Positions 46,259-56,748 of a DNA stretch of 64,000 nt are shown here, in pieces. Each line of letters opens with the position of its first letter. Position 1 is the stretch's first letter. The notes beneath the pieces were generated by a model. The model worked only from the letters and a program-made list of their open reading frames with translations, was not told the origin of the DNA and made no database searches. Both the position numbers and the translations under genes were made by a program. Origin of the DNA: Raineyella sp. LH-20 (GTDB lineage Bacteria > Actinomycetota > Actinomycetes > Propionibacteriales > Propionibacteriaceae); NCBI RefSeq assembly GCF_033110965.1, contig NZ_CP137003.1, positions 2,480,001-2,544,000 on the forward strand, written 5' to 3'.

Positions 46259-46286
46259 TTGACAGCGTTGATCCATCGACTAGAGT
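46259..46286 (+). promoter_or_regulatory. Strong promoter of the leuA leader
   Basis: TTGACA (46259-46264), 16 bases, TAGAGT (46281-46286). The start point is predicted at 46293-46294, which is the GTG of the leader peptide. Confidence 0.75.
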
Positions 46287-46292
46287 CACTGA

Positions 46293-48197
<1,905 letters not shown>

Positions 48198-48250
48198 CGG
48201 CACCGCACCCCTGACTCCGGGCCGTCGCCACCCCCGACCCAGCCCGGAAG

Positions 48251-48291
48251 CACGAAGCCCTGCCTCCCACGAGGAGAAGCAGGGCTTCGTG
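48251..48291. terminator. Bidirectional terminator between leuA and hmp
   Basis: CACGAAGCCCTGC (48251-48263) and GCAGGGCTTCGTG (48279-48291) pair perfectly, with inner CTCC/GGAG pairing in the loop. Confidence 0.85.
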
Positions 48292-48346
48292 GCGTCCGGA
48301 GGGGATCGCCGCGCGGCTCAGCCAACCGCATGGCCCGGACGGGAGG

Positions 48347-49513
48347 TCACTCGCCCTGGACCAGCCACAGGTCGGGACCGAAGATCTCGTAGAACACCTG
48401 CTCGGCCGGGTGGCCGGAGGCGATCAGCTGGGAGCGGACGGCCTTGAGGAAGGGCAGCGGGCCGCACATCACGACGTTCGCGTCGGCGGGGACGGCCACG
48501 CCGGACAGGTCCATCAGGCCCCGGTGGTCGCCGTCGGCGCCCTCCTCGAACCAGGTCTCGATCCGGGCGTTCGGCAGGGCGTCGACCAGTGCTGTCATCT
48601 CGTCGGCCAACGGCCAGTCGGCGGACGTACGGTCCGCATGCAGGACGATGATCTCGCGCTGCGACTCGCGCTGCTTCAGGGCGTCCAGCAGGGCGAGCAT
48701 CGGGGTGACACCGATGCCGGCCGAGGCGAGCACCAGCGGCACCGTCACCTCGCGCAGCACCAGGTCGCCGTACGGGTTGGACAGATCGTAGACGTCGCCG
48801 ACCTGCAGCTTCTCGTGGATCAGCGGGGTGACCTCGCCGTTGGGGTCGAGCTTGACCGCGATCCGCCGGGCGCCTGCGGGGGAGGGGATGAGGGTGAACT
48901 GGCGCGCCTGGCGGGTGCCGTCCGGGGTGGGGACCTGCAGCGAGACGTACTGGCCGGGCCTGGCGTCGGAGACGGCGGTGTCGTCGGCGGGCGCGAAGGA
49001 GATCACCGCGACGTTGCCGCCGGTCATCTCCTTGCCGGTCACCGTCCACGGCGCGAACGGCCGGTCGTTGGCCTGACTCGCGTAGAGGTTCTTCTCCATC
49101 GAGATCAGTGCGTGGCCCATCAGCCAGTACACCTCGGTCCAGGCGTCGACGACCTCCGGGGTGGCTGCGTCGCCGAGGTCGGCGGCGATGGCGCCGAAGA
49201 GGTGCTCGTACACCGTCGGGTACTCGTCCTCCTGCAGGCCCAGCGAAGCATGCTTGTGCGCGATCCGCGACAGCACCGTCTCCGGGTAGGAGTCCGGGTG
49301 GGTCAGCAGCCAGGTGGCGAAAGCGACAATGGAACCGGCCAGTGCCTTCGGCTGCTCACCGGTGAGCTGGTTGGAGCGACTGAACATGCCGTCGAGCAGA
49401 TCGGGACGGGCGCCGAACATCCGCTGGTAGAACTTCGGGGTAATGAAGGGGATGCGTTCGGCGACGACGGGCGCGGTGGCCTCGATGATCGGGCGGGAGG
49501 TGTCCGACAGCAT
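48347..49513 (-). CDS. hmp: Flavohaemoprotein (nitric oxide dioxygenase)
   Basis: A 388-residue protein that converts NO to nitrate with O2 and NADPH. The globin domain (about 1-140) has the proximal histidine in SRIAHKHASLGLQ and the distal region FYQRMFG. The FAD domain has RPGQYVSLQVP and ARQFTLIPSP (RxYS-like, here RQFT), and the NAD domain LVLASAGIGVTPMLALL and NVVMCGPLPFLKAV. The sequence ends FGPDLWLVQGE. AAGGAGAA precedes the ATG. The promoter region shared with the divergent DinB gene holds a CRP/FNR-like palindrome. Confidence 0.95.
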   Translation of the reverse strand: MLSDTSRPIIEATAPVVAERIPFITPKFYQRMFGARPDLLDGMFSRSNQLTGEQPKALAGSIVAFATWLLTHPDSYPETVLSRIAHKHASLGLQEDEYPTVYEHLFGAIAADLGDAATPEVVDAWTEVYWLMGHALISMEKNLYASQANDRPFAPWTVTGKEMTGGNVAVISFAPADDTAVSDARPGQYVSLQVPTPDGTRQARQFTLIPSPAGARRIAVKLDPNGEVTPLIHEKLQVGDVYDLSNPYGDLVLREVTVPLVLASAGIGVTPMLALLDALKQRESQREIIVLHADRTSADWPLADEMTALVDALPNARIETWFEEGADGDHRGLMDLSGVAVPADANVVMCGPLPFLKAVRSQLIASGHPAEQVFYEIFGPDLWLVQGE

Positions 49514-49561
49514 GGGGTGATTCTCCTTCGTTGGGAATGCCCGGAACCCTAATCGATTGAC

Positions 49562-49600
49562 ACGGTGTGACCGTCGAAATTATTCGTGACTCAGGTCACA
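49562..49600. promoter_or_regulatory. Two palindromes in the hmp / DinB divergent promoter region
   Basis: ACGGTGTGACCGT (49562-49574) is a 13-base palindrome. CGTGACTCAGGTCACA (49585-49600) fits the CRP/FNR-family pattern TGTGA-N6-TCACA with one mismatch. Both may control NO or redox response in either direction. Confidence 0.55.
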
Positions 49601-49626
49601 CTAACGACTGGGCTAGGGTCGGCGAC

Positions 49627-50133
49627 ATGGACGTCAAGGACCTGCTCATCGACGGAATCGAACGCAGCCAGGAGGCGTGTCGCGCGGTGTTGCGCGGGTT
49701 GACGGCCGACCAGGCGAACACTCGCCCCGGTGGCGACCACAACTCCATCACCTGGTTGGTGTGGCACATTGCACGCGAACAGGATGTGCAGATCGCACCG
49801 CTGGGCGGCACACCCGAGGTGTGGACCGGCCAGGGATGGTTCGAGCGGTTCGGTCTCGACCTGCCCGCCGCGTCGATGGGATACGGCCACGACACGGCTG
49901 CCGTCGGCAAGGTCGTGGTGTCCGACACCGCCCTGCTGACCGGTTACCTGGACGCCGCGGTGGAGGCCACGAAGGCGTACATCTCCTCGCTCACCGCGGA
50001 CCGGCTCGACGACATCGTGGACGAGCGCTGGGACCCGCCGGTCACCCGCGGCGTCCGGTTGGTCAGCATCATCGACGACGCCGCCCAGCATGCCGGCCAG
50101 GCGGCGTACGTCCGGGGCCTGCTTTTCGGTTGA
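49627..50133 (+). CDS. DinB-superfamily protein (DUF664-like)
   Basis: A 168-residue protein with the four-helix DinB fold. The metal-ligand histidines appear in NSITWLVWHIAREQDVQ and IIDDAAQHAGQAAYVRGLLFG. In actinobacteria many of these proteins use mycothiol as cofactor, comparable to glutathione transferases; mycothiol synthesis is supported here by mshA. TAGGGT (49614-49619) ends seven bases before the ATG, suggesting a leaderless message. It is divergent from hmp, so a role in stress defence is reasonable, though inferred. Confidence 0.85.
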   Translation: MDVKDLLIDGIERSQEACRAVLRGLTADQANTRPGGDHNSITWLVWHIAREQDVQIAPLGGTPEVWTGQGWFERFGLDLPAASMGYGHDTAAVGKVVVSDTALLTGYLDAAVEATKAYISSLTADRLDDIVDERWDPPVTRGVRLVSIIDDAAQHAGQAAYVRGLLFG

Positions 50134-50220
50134 GCCCGGAGGTGGCCGCCCGGCTCAGGCGCGTCGGGTCAGGGCAGGCACATCATGGTCTGGGCAGGGT
50201 CGGGGCGCCCAGGGCAAGGT

Positions 50221-50279
50221 CGGCGCGGTCAGGCCAGGGTCGGCGCGGTCAGGCCAGGGTCGGCGCGGTCAGGCCAGGG
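50221..50279. repeat. Three tandem copies of a 20-base unit at the 3' end of uppS
   Basis: CGGCGCGGTCAGGCCAGGGT occurs three times in a row; the last copy contains the uppS stop codon. The repeat lies in the 135-base gap between the convergent DinB and uppS genes. Confidence 0.85.
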
Positions 50280-51297
50280 CGCCGTCGTCGGGCTCGGCGT
50301 CCTCATCCTCAGGGATGACGTCGGTGCGTACGCCCGGTGCCACCGGCTCGGCCAGGGCGTACGGAGTCTTGGTGACGTGCAGCGTGTTCGGTCGGGCGCT
50401 GGTGGAGTGGTCTCCGCCGGACCGGTCACTCCCGACCTGTCCGGCGGGGGCGGGCATGCCCTGTGTGGGGTCCTCGATGGTGGGCTTCTCGGTGGTCGAC
50501 CGCGCGACGTTGGGGCGCTCGACGTTCGGCACGGCCCCGCCCATCCGGCGGTCCCGGCCGGCGTAGGACTCGATCGCCGCCCATAGGTCGCGGCGGTCGA
50601 CGTCGGGCCACAGTGTGTCGAGGAAGACCATCTCGGCGTACGCGGACTGCCAGACCAGGAAGTTGGAGGTGCGCTGTTCGCCCGAGGAGCGGATGAACAG
50701 GTCGACGTCGGGCACGTCCGGCTCGTCCAGGTAGCGGTGGAACGAGGACTCGGTGATGTCCTCCGGTCGTAGCTTGCCGTCGCGGGCCAGCCGGGCGATC
50801 TTGCGGGCCGCGTCGACGATCTCGGCCCGTCCGCCGTAGTTGACGCAGAACTGCAGGGTCAACGTCGTGTTTTCCCGCGACTGGTCCTCCGCGGACTCCA
50901 GCTCACGGATCACCGACCGCCACAGCTTCGGACGCCGGCCCGCCCAGCGCACCCGGATGCCCATCGCGTCCATCTCGTCGCGGCGGCGGGCGATCACGCT
51001 GCGGTTGAAGCCCATCAGCCAGCGCACCTCGTCGGGCGAGCGCTTCCAGTTCTCGGTGGAGAAGGCGTACGCCGACACGTACTTCACGCCGATCTCGATA
51101 GCTCCGGCCAGCACATCCATCAGCACGGCCTCGCCGCGGGCATGCCCTTCGATCCGCTTCAGGCCCCGCTCTTTGGCCCAGCGGCCGTTGCCGTCCATCA
51201 CGATCGCCACGTGGCGCGGCACCTTGTCGGCCGGGATCTGCGGGGGACGGGCACCCGACGGGTGAGGTGGCGGAGGGACCGGCGTACGAGTCGACAT
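50269..51297 (-). CDS. uppS: Isoprenyl (undecaprenyl) diphosphate synthase with a long C-terminal extension
   Basis: A 342-residue cis-prenyltransferase making the lipid carrier for wall synthesis. The core (about 22-255) is typical: [46 protein letters not shown] and the C-terminal [27 protein letters not shown]. About 85 further residues (from [20 protein letters not shown]) are Pro/Thr/Glu-rich, unstructured and end [11 protein letters not shown]; most homologues stop before this. The N-terminus is Pro-rich. The product chain length (C50 or C55) cannot be told. It is on the minus strand while recO is on plus. Confidence 0.93.
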   Translation of the reverse strand: MSTRTPVPPPPHPSGARPPQIPADKVPRHVAIVMDGNGRWAKERGLKRIEGHARGEAVLMDVLAGAIEIGVKYVSAYAFSTENWKRSPDEVRWLMGFNRSVIARRRDEMDAMGIRVRWAGRRPKLWRSVIRELESAEDQSRENTTLTLQFCVNYGGRAEIVDAARKIARLARDGKLRPEDITESSFHRYLDEPDVPDVDLFIRSSGEQRTSNFLVWQSAYAEMVFLDTLWPDVDRRDLWAAIESYAGRDRRMGGAVPNVERPNVARSTTEKPTIEDPTQGMPAPAGQVGSDRSGGDHSTSARPNTLHVTKTPYALAEPVAPGVRTDVIPEDEDAEPDDGALA

Positions 51298-51370
51298 GGG
51301 CCAAGCCTAGGACCGGTGTCGACGCGGTCGCGCCATCCGGGTTGCGCGCAGGCCGGTGGCGCCCGGAGCG

Positions 51371-51423
51371 TTGTCCACAGACATGCCTGCTGCTGTCCTG
51401 TCGGGCCGTCCGCGGCCCACCCT
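51371..51423 (+). promoter_or_regulatory. TTGTCCACA box and CCACCCT element before the damaged nuclease-like gene
   Basis: TTGTCCACA (51371-51379) puts GTCCACA 57 bases before the GTG at 51430. CCACCCT (51417-51423) occupies the -10 position, six bases before the GTG. The distances equal those in front of comEA. Confidence 0.6.
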
Positions 51424-51429
51424 CTGGTC

Positions 51430-52324
51430 GTGAACTGGAGCGTCTATCACGACCCGACGATCTGCCGGGATGGGTTCGTGCTGCTCGGGGGTGTGCCCGA
51501 GGTCTCCCCCGCGACTCTCAAACGGGCTGTCCGCCGGGACGGACTGATTCGTGCCCTGCCGGGCGCGTATGTCCTGCCGGAGCGGGAGGATGACCTGGCT
51601 GTGTGGCTGCGTGTTGTGTGTCAGGTCCATCCCACCGCGATCATCAGCGGCCGGGCGGCATGGGAGCTCGGCACCCAGACAACACCCGCGTTGGCCTGGC
51701 CGGCGCGCGACCGAACGGTGGTGGTCGTGGATCGAATCAACCATCCTGACGGTGGCCCCTTTCGGTTCCGGAAAGCGCGACCGGCCCGAGCGCTATGTCA
51801 TGTATCACCGCGGTGTCCGCGCTGTGATGCCGGTCTACGCGGCAGCGGAGTTGCTCGCTCAGGACGAAGGTGCTGCGGCCTGCGAGTTCTTGCGGCGCAC
51901 TCGAGGGCGTGTCGGGGGCGACGCCTTGGCGGGCCTCGGAGAAGCGGTGTCAGCGATGGCGCGGGTGCCTGGGCATCGGGAGCGGAAACGGATGCTCGCC
52001 GAACTCGCGCCGTGGTCCGTCCTGGAGTTGCGCCTCCACAGGCTCCTCCGGGCCGCAGGTCTCACCGGCTGGGTGACGAACCACCGGTTGCTGCTCGGGC
52101 CGCGCTGGGTGTACGTCGATGTGGCCTTTCCCGACTTCCGGGTCGCGATCGAAGCCGACGGGCGCGAGCACCACAGCCAGGCCGCGGACTTCGAGGGTGA
52201 TCGGGCGCGGTGGAACCTCCTTGCCGCTGACGGATGGATCGTCCTGCGGGTCAGTTGGGCAATGGTGCAGGAGGGGCATGGAGTGATAGCTCAGCTCCGG
52301 GCCGCGCTTGCGCGGAGATCGTGA
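51430..52324 (+). pseudogene. Frameshifted AbiEi-like/DUF559 protein
   Basis: The N-terminal half is read in one frame from GTG 51430: VNWSVYHDPTICRDGFVLLG, then SPATLKRAVRRDGLIRALPGAYVL, which resembles the winged-helix AbiEi-antitoxin type, and HPTAIISGRAAWELG. Near 51770-51790 the homology moves to the next frame, RPERYVMYHRGVRAVMPVYAAAELLA, and ends with a DUF559 (very-short-patch-repair-like endonuclease) fold, VYVDVAFPDFRVAIEADGREHHSQAADFEGDRARWNLLAADGW. A one-base insertion, real or from sequencing, splits a gene of about 297 codons. It could be an error; otherwise it is a recent pseudogene. The promoter carries the comEA-like element. Confidence 0.7.
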
Positions 52325-52441
52325 GCCGAATCTGGCGGCTCAGATCACGGGATGCGATCGGGACCGCGAGAGCCACGCGATGGCGCGGATCGATGATCTC
52401 TGGATCGGGGCGGCCCGTGCGAGCCGCCAGATTCGGCTCAC
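52321..52441. repeat. Perfect 21-base inverted repeat around a 79-base spacer
   Basis: The segments 52321-52341 and 52421-52441 are exact reverse complements over 21 bases, starting GTGAGCCGAATCTGG. The left arm overlaps the stop codon of the frameshifted gene. Inside, AGATCA (52342) and TGATCT (52394) also pair. It may be a large terminator or a foldback (MITE-like) element; no transposase is near. The rest of the gap up to recO shows only the recO promoter. Confidence 0.75.
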
Positions 52442-52491
52442 GTGCGAGGCGTGCCGGTCCCCGGCAACAGGGAATTCGGGGTCCGAAACCT

Positions 52492-52497
52492 TAGAAT
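52492..52497 (+). promoter_or_regulatory. -10 element for a leaderless recO transcript
   Basis: TAGAAT, identical to the leuS hexamer, ends six bases before the GTG at 52504. No ribosome binding site is present. Confidence 0.55.
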
Positions 52498-52503
52498 GGG
52501 GCG

Positions 52504-53244
52504 GTGCCGACCTATCGCGACCAGGCGGTGGTGCTGCGGACGCACAAGCTCGGCGAGGCTGACCGCATCATCACGCTGCTGACGCGTGCCCACGGCAAGG
52601 TCCGCGCGGTGGCCCGCGGGGTGCGGCGGACCGGCTCGAAGTTCGGGGCGCGGCTCGAGCCGTTCAGCCATGTCGATCTGCAACTCGCCACCGGCCGCAG
52701 CCTGCACTACGTCGACCAGGTGGAGACGGTCCAGGCGTACGGTGCCCGGCTGGCCGCCGACTATCCGTCCTGGACGGCAGGGGAGGCGATGGTGGAGACC
52801 GCCGACAAGTTGGTGGGGGAGGAGCACCAGCCGGCCCTGCAGCAGTATCGGCTGCTGGTCGGTGCCCTGGCGGTGCTCGTTCGGGGCACCAGTGACGGGC
52901 CGAGGCCTGCGGCGATGGTGCTGGATTCCTACCTGCTGCGGTCGATGGCGGTCGCCGGCTACGCCCCCACCTTCACCGACTGCGCCTCCTGTGGGGCGCC
53001 CGGGCCGCACACGGCCTTCTCGCCGGCGGTCGGCGGGGTGGTGTGTCGCTTCTGCCGGCCGCCCGCCAGCGCGCATCCGCAACCGGCGACCCTTGACCTG
53101 CTCAGCGCCCTGCTGGTGGGGGACTGGCCCGCCACCAGTGCGGTGGAGGCCACCGTGCAACGTGAGGCGAGCGGGCTGACCGCGGCGTTCGTCAACTGGC
53201 ACATGGAACGCGGGCTCCGCTCGCTGTCCCTCGTCGAGCGGTAG
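52504..53244 (+). CDS. recO: DNA repair protein RecO
   Basis: A 246-residue protein that loads RecA with RecR. The N-terminal OB fold is PTYRDQAVVLRTHKLGEADRIITLLTRAHGKVRAVARGVRRTGSKFGARLEPFS. The C-terminal part has the zinc-type motif CASCGAPGPHTAFSPAVGGVVCRFC (two CxxC pairs). Length and ends fit RecO well. uppS is the usual neighbour but here lies on the other strand, with the frameshifted gene and the inverted repeat between. Confidence 0.95.
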   Translation: MPTYRDQAVVLRTHKLGEADRIITLLTRAHGKVRAVARGVRRTGSKFGARLEPFSHVDLQLATGRSLHYVDQVETVQAYGARLAADYPSWTAGEAMVETADKLVGEEHQPALQQYRLLVGALAVLVRGTSDGPRPAAMVLDSYLLRSMAVAGYAPTFTDCASCGAPGPHTAFSPAVGGVVCRFCRPPASAHPQPATLDLLSALLVGDWPATSAVEATVQREASGLTAAFVNWHMERGLRSLSLVER

Positions 53245-53269
53245 CGCTGAGCACCGCCGACGGCAGTGC

Positions 53270-54049
53270 TCAGCCGACGGCATCCACCTCGTGGCCCTCG
53301 GGGGCCGTCATCCCGACGACGCCCGGGTGCTCGGGATCGATCGGCAGGATCGCGTACGCGGCCCGGATGTGGGTCTCCATCGCCTCGGCCGCCCGGCGCG
53401 GGTCGCGGGCCGCCAGTGCCTCGTACACCGCTTCGTGGTCGGCCAGCGTCTGGTGTCGGAAGGCCGGCCAGTCAGCCATCTGCTTCTCGGCCGTCACGAT
53501 CGGGCGGCGCAGTGATTCCCGGATCGCGATCGTCATGTCGGTGGCCAGGGTGTTGTGACCGGTGTGGGCGATCGCCACGTGGAAGCTGGTGTCGAGATCG
53601 TTGAAGTCGTCCGGATCGTCGACGGTGGCCATCTGGTCCAGCGCCTCCCGCAGCCCTTTCAGCTCCTCGTCGGTAATGTCGCGGCAGGCGGCGGCGATGG
53701 TGGTCCGTTCCAGCGCGATCCGCACTTCCGTGACGTCCTCGACCGGGAAGTCGGCCAGGGCGACCTGGAGGCGGAGCACCTTCTTCAGCGCCTCGGTGCG
53801 CAGGGCGGCGACCCGAGTGCCACCGCGGGGGCCCACCGAGGCGGTGAGCACGCCCTGGGCGACCAGGGCGTGGATGGCCTCCCGGACGGCCGCCCGGCTG
53901 ACTCCCAACTGGGTCGCCAGGTCCCTCTCCGGCGGAAGCTGCTGGCCGACCACCAACTCTCCGGCGAGGATCGCCTCCTCGATGTGCGACAGCACCACTT
54001 CGTAGGCACGACCGCCTGTGGCCACGTCACTGCCCTCCGATCCGTTCAC
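53270..54049 (-). CDS. lldR: FadR-family (GntR/FCD) regulator, probable LldR
   Basis: A 259-residue repressor. The GntR winged helix spans about 15-80: AILAGELVVGQQLPPERDLATQLGVSRAAVREAIHALVAQGVL, then the wing GPRGGTRV. The FCD ligand domain has metal-type residues in DLDTSFHVAIAHTGHN, TLADHEAVYEAL and METHIRAAY (Asp and His ligands). It is divergent from lldP-lutABC, and the region between holds two TGGTCAGACCA operators, the form known for LldR-type repressors that release DNA when lactate is bound. The start may be ATG 54049 or GTG 54022. It probably also acts at the dehydrogenase gene at 33.1 kb. Confidence 0.9.
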   Translation of the reverse strand: MNGSEGSDVATGGRAYEVVLSHIEEAILAGELVVGQQLPPERDLATQLGVSRAAVREAIHALVAQGVLTASVGPRGGTRVAALRTEALKKVLRLQVALADFPVEDVTEVRIALERTTIAAACRDITDEELKGLREALDQMATVDDPDDFNDLDTSFHVAIAHTGHNTLATDMTIAIRESLRRPIVTAEKQMADWPAFRHQTLADHEAVYEALAARDPRRAAEAMETHIRAAYAILPIDPEHPGVVGMTAPEGHEVDAVG

Positions 54050-54072
54050 CGGGCCAGTCTATCGGGACCGCC

Positions 54073-54122
54073 TTGACCTTTGGTCAGACCAAATATTACT
54101 GTGCTCAGTGATGGTCAGACCA
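54073..54122 (+). promoter_or_regulatory. lldP promoter with two LldR operators
   Basis: TGGTCAGACCA at 54081-54091 and again at 54112-54122, centre to centre 31 bases (about three turns). TTGACC (54073-54078) and TACTGT (54097-54102) form a promoter with 18-base spacing; the first operator lies between them and the second just downstream of the start point. Confidence 0.8.
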
Positions 54123-54168
54123 AAGCTGATCTGCGACTTCGTCGGACATGAGGACAAAGGTGTTCCCT

Positions 54169-55920
54169 ATGGCTACTTTCCAGCCGACGCTCGACCCGTT
54201 GGGTAGCGTCACCGCCTCCGCACTGGTGGCGCTCATCCCCATTCTGGTCATGCTTCTCACCCTCGGCGTGCTGAAGTGGAAGGCCCATCTCGCCGGTCTC
54301 GCCTCGCTGTTGGCCGCCCTCCTGGTGGCCGTGCTCGCCTTCCGGATGCCGGTCGGCCTGGCCGGTCTGTCGGCCCTGCAGGGCGCCGCCTTCGGGATCT
54401 TCCCGATCACCTGGATCCTGCTGGCCGCGATCTGGATGTACGACATCACCGTGGTCAGCGGCCGGTTCGAGGACCTGCGCTCCACCTTCTCGCTGATCAG
54501 CGACGACCCCCGGGTGCTCGGCATCCTGGTTGCCTTCTGCTTCGGCGGCCTGCTGGAGGCACTCGCCGGCTTCGGTGCGCCGGTGGCGATCACCTCGGTG
54601 ATGCTGGTGGCCATCGGATACTCCCCGCTGCGGTCGGCGCTGACGGTGCTGCTGGCCAACACCGCCCCGGTCGCGTTCGGCGCCATCGCGACTCCGATCA
54701 TCATGGCCGGCAACGTGTCCGGTCTGGACTACCACCGGATCGGTGCCTTCGTCGGCCGCCAGACGGCGATCCTGGCCCTCATCGTGCCCTTCCTGATGCT
54801 GTTGCTCATCGACGGACGCAAGGGACTCAAGCAGATCTGGCCAGCCGCCCTCGTCATCGGCGGTGTCTTCTCGGCCGCCAAGTGGGTCACCTCGAGCTAC
54901 GTGTCGGTCGAACTGACCGACGTCATCGCGTCCCTGCTCGGTATCGCCGCCGGCGTCATCCTGATGCGCTTCTGGAAGCCGGCCGGGTCGGCCGAGGCGC
55001 GGGAACGGATCGCCCGGCGGATGACCGGTGAGCCCGCCTCGGTCCTGACGAAGGAGCCCGCCGTGGCCGATCCGGCGGAGCCCGCCGGTGGCCGGATCGC
55101 CCGGGTGACCGGTGAGCCCGCCTCGGTCCTGACGAAGGAGCCCGCCGTGGCCGATCCGAAGCAGCTCACCGGCGGCCGGATCGCCATGGCGCTGGTGCCC
55201 TACATCCTCGTCGTCGTGCTGTTCTCCCTCAGCAACCTGGTCCACCCGATCCAGCACGCGCTGGCCTCGACCGACATCACCTTCGGATGGCCGGGCCTCG
55301 GTGGGCACATCCTCGACGCCAGCGGCGCCAAGGTCGGTCGGACCAACTTCAAGCTGGGCCTGCTGTCCTCGCCCGGCACCCTGCTGGCCATCGTCGGCAT
55401 CATCACCGCGGCGATCTACCGGGTCCATCCGCGTGCCGTGCTGGGCTCGCTGGGCCGCAACCTGAAGAAGCTCCGCTTCACCGCGCTCACCATCGTCTCG
55501 GTCGTCGCCCTGGCGTACGTGATGGACTTCTCCGGCCAGACCGTCACGATCGGCACCTGGATCGCCGGCACCGGCGTGGTGTTCGCCTTCCTGTCGCCGA
55601 TCCTCGGTTGGCTCGGGACGTACGTCACCGGCTCCGACACCACCGCGAACGCACTGTTCGCCGGCCTGCAGTCCACGGTCGGCAAGCAGATCGGCCTGGA
55701 CCCCTTCCTCACCACCGCGTCCAACGCGTCGGGTGGAGTGCTCGGCAAGATGATCAGCCCGCAGAACCTCGCCATCGCGGCCACCTCGGTCGGGCTGATC
55801 GGCCAGGAGTCGCTGATCCTGCGGCGCATCATCGGCTGGAGCCTCGGCCTGCTGGTGGTGCTGTGCCTGCTGGCCGGCCTGATGTCCACCCCGATCCTCG
55901 GCTGGCTGCTGCCCGCCTGA
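54169..55920 (+). CDS. lldP: L-lactate permease
   Basis: A 583-residue (from ATG 54169) membrane carrier of the LctP family with about twelve helices. Typical blocks: TLDPLGSVTASALVALIPILVMLL, FGGLLEALAGFGAPVAITSVML, LLANTAPVAFGAIATPIIMA, and YVTGSDTTANALFAGLQ with NASGGVLGKMISPQNLAIAATSVGL. The cytoplasmic loop at about 285-340 contains a near-exact tandem duplication of 28 residues (TGEPASVLTKEPAVADP, twice). ATG 54148 is an alternative start. It begins the lld-lut operon under the two operators. Confidence 0.95.
   Translation: MATFQPTLDPLGSVTASALVALIPILVMLLTLGVLKWKAHLAGLASLLAALLVAVLAFRMPVGLAGLSALQGAAFGIFPITWILLAAIWMYDITVVSGRFEDLRSTFSLISDDPRVLGILVAFCFGGLLEALAGFGAPVAITSVMLVAIGYSPLRSALTVLLANTAPVAFGAIATPIIMAGNVSGLDYHRIGAFVGRQTAILALIVPFLMLLLIDGRKGLKQIWPAALVIGGVFSAAKWVTSSYVSVELTDVIASLLGIAAGVILMRFWKPAGSAEARERIARRMTGEPASVLTKEPAVADPAEPAGGRIARVTGEPASVLTKEPAVADPKQLTGGRIAMALVPYILVVVLFSLSNLVHPIQHALASTDITFGWPGLGGHILDASGAKVGRTNFKLGLLSSPGTLLAIVGIITAAIYRVHPRAVLGSLGRNLKKLRFTALTIVSVVALAYVMDFSGQTVTIGTWIAGTGVVFAFLSPILGWLGTYVTGSDTTANALFAGLQSTVGKQIGLDPFLTTASNASGGVLGKMISPQNLAIAATSVGLIGQESLILRRIIGWSLGLLVVLCLLAGLMSTPILGWLLPA
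55022..55158 (+). repeat. 84-base tandem duplication inside lldP
   Basis: Copies begin at 55022 and 55106 and are identical over at least 53 bases. The length is a multiple of three, so the frame is kept and 28 residues are repeated. Confidence 0.85.
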
Positions 55921-55965
55921 TCCCCCATCCCTCATCCCCGTTCTCATCCCTGTGAAGGAGAGACA

Positions 55966-56748
55966 ATGACGTCCCCATCCTCCGTTGGCCTTCCCGGTGC
56001 CGGGAAGACGGTGGCGCTCTTCGCCACCTGCGCCAACGACGTGATGTTCCCCGACACACCGAAGGCCGTCGTGGGCCTGCTCGAGAGACTCGGCTGCACG
56101 GTCGTGTTCCCCGAGGAACAGACCTGCTGCGGCCAGGTGTTCACCAACACCGGCTACTACCCCGAGGCCCTGCCGAGCGTGAAGACGTACGTCAAGGCGT
56201 TCGCGGACTACGAGTACATCGTCGGCCCGTCCGGATCCTGCGTCGGTGCCGTCCGCCACCAGCACGCGATGCTGGCCGAGGAGGCGGGCGACCACAGGCT
56301 GGCCGGTCAGGCCGCCGAGGTCGCCTCGCGCACGTTCGACATCTCCGAGTTCCTGGTGAACGTGCTCGGCGTCACCGACGTCGGTGCATACTTTCCGCAC
56401 CGGGTGACGTACCACCCGACCTGCCACTCGGTCCGGGTCGCCAAGGTCGGCGACGCGCCGCTCCAGTTGCTGCGCGCGGTCCGCGGACTGCAGCTGATCG
56501 AGCTGGAGTTCGCCGAGCAGTGCTGCGGTTTCGGCGGCACCTTCTCGCTGAAGAACCCTGACGTGTCCCGGGCGATGGTCAACGACAAGGCCCGGCACGT
56601 GATGGAGACCGGTGCCGAATATCTGGTCACCGGTGACAACCTCTGCGCCCTCAACATCTCCGGCGTCATCCACCGCAACCGCGGTGGGGTGAAGCCGATC
56701 CACCTGGCCGAGATCCTCGCCCACACCGAAGGAGGCGACGGCAAGTGA
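55966..56748 (+). CDS. lutA: Lactate utilisation protein A (Fe-S oxidoreductase)
   Basis: A 260-residue protein with two CCG domains. Cysteine motifs: FATCANDVMFP, EEQTCCGQVF and the first-half GPSGSC, then YHPTCHSVR and EQCCGFGGTFSLKN. With LutB and LutC it oxidises L-lactate to pyruvate. GAAGGAGAG precedes the ATG, 45 bases after lldP. Its stop overlaps the lutB GTG by four bases. Confidence 0.95.
   Translation: MTSPSSVGLPGAGKTVALFATCANDVMFPDTPKAVVGLLERLGCTVVFPEEQTCCGQVFTNTGYYPEALPSVKTYVKAFADYEYIVGPSGSCVGAVRHQHAMLAEEAGDHRLAGQAAEVASRTFDISEFLVNVLGVTDVGAYFPHRVTYHPTCHSVRVAKVGDAPLQLLRAVRGLQLIELEFAEQCCGFGGTFSLKNPDVSRAMVNDKARHVMETGAEYLVTGDNLCALNISGVIHRNRGGVKPIHLAEILAHTEGGDGK

Noticed and set aside
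54115-56724. Open frame of 869 codons on the minus strand
   Set aside because: Antisense to lldP and lutA; its residues are His/Gln/Gly/Asp-rich shadow sequence.
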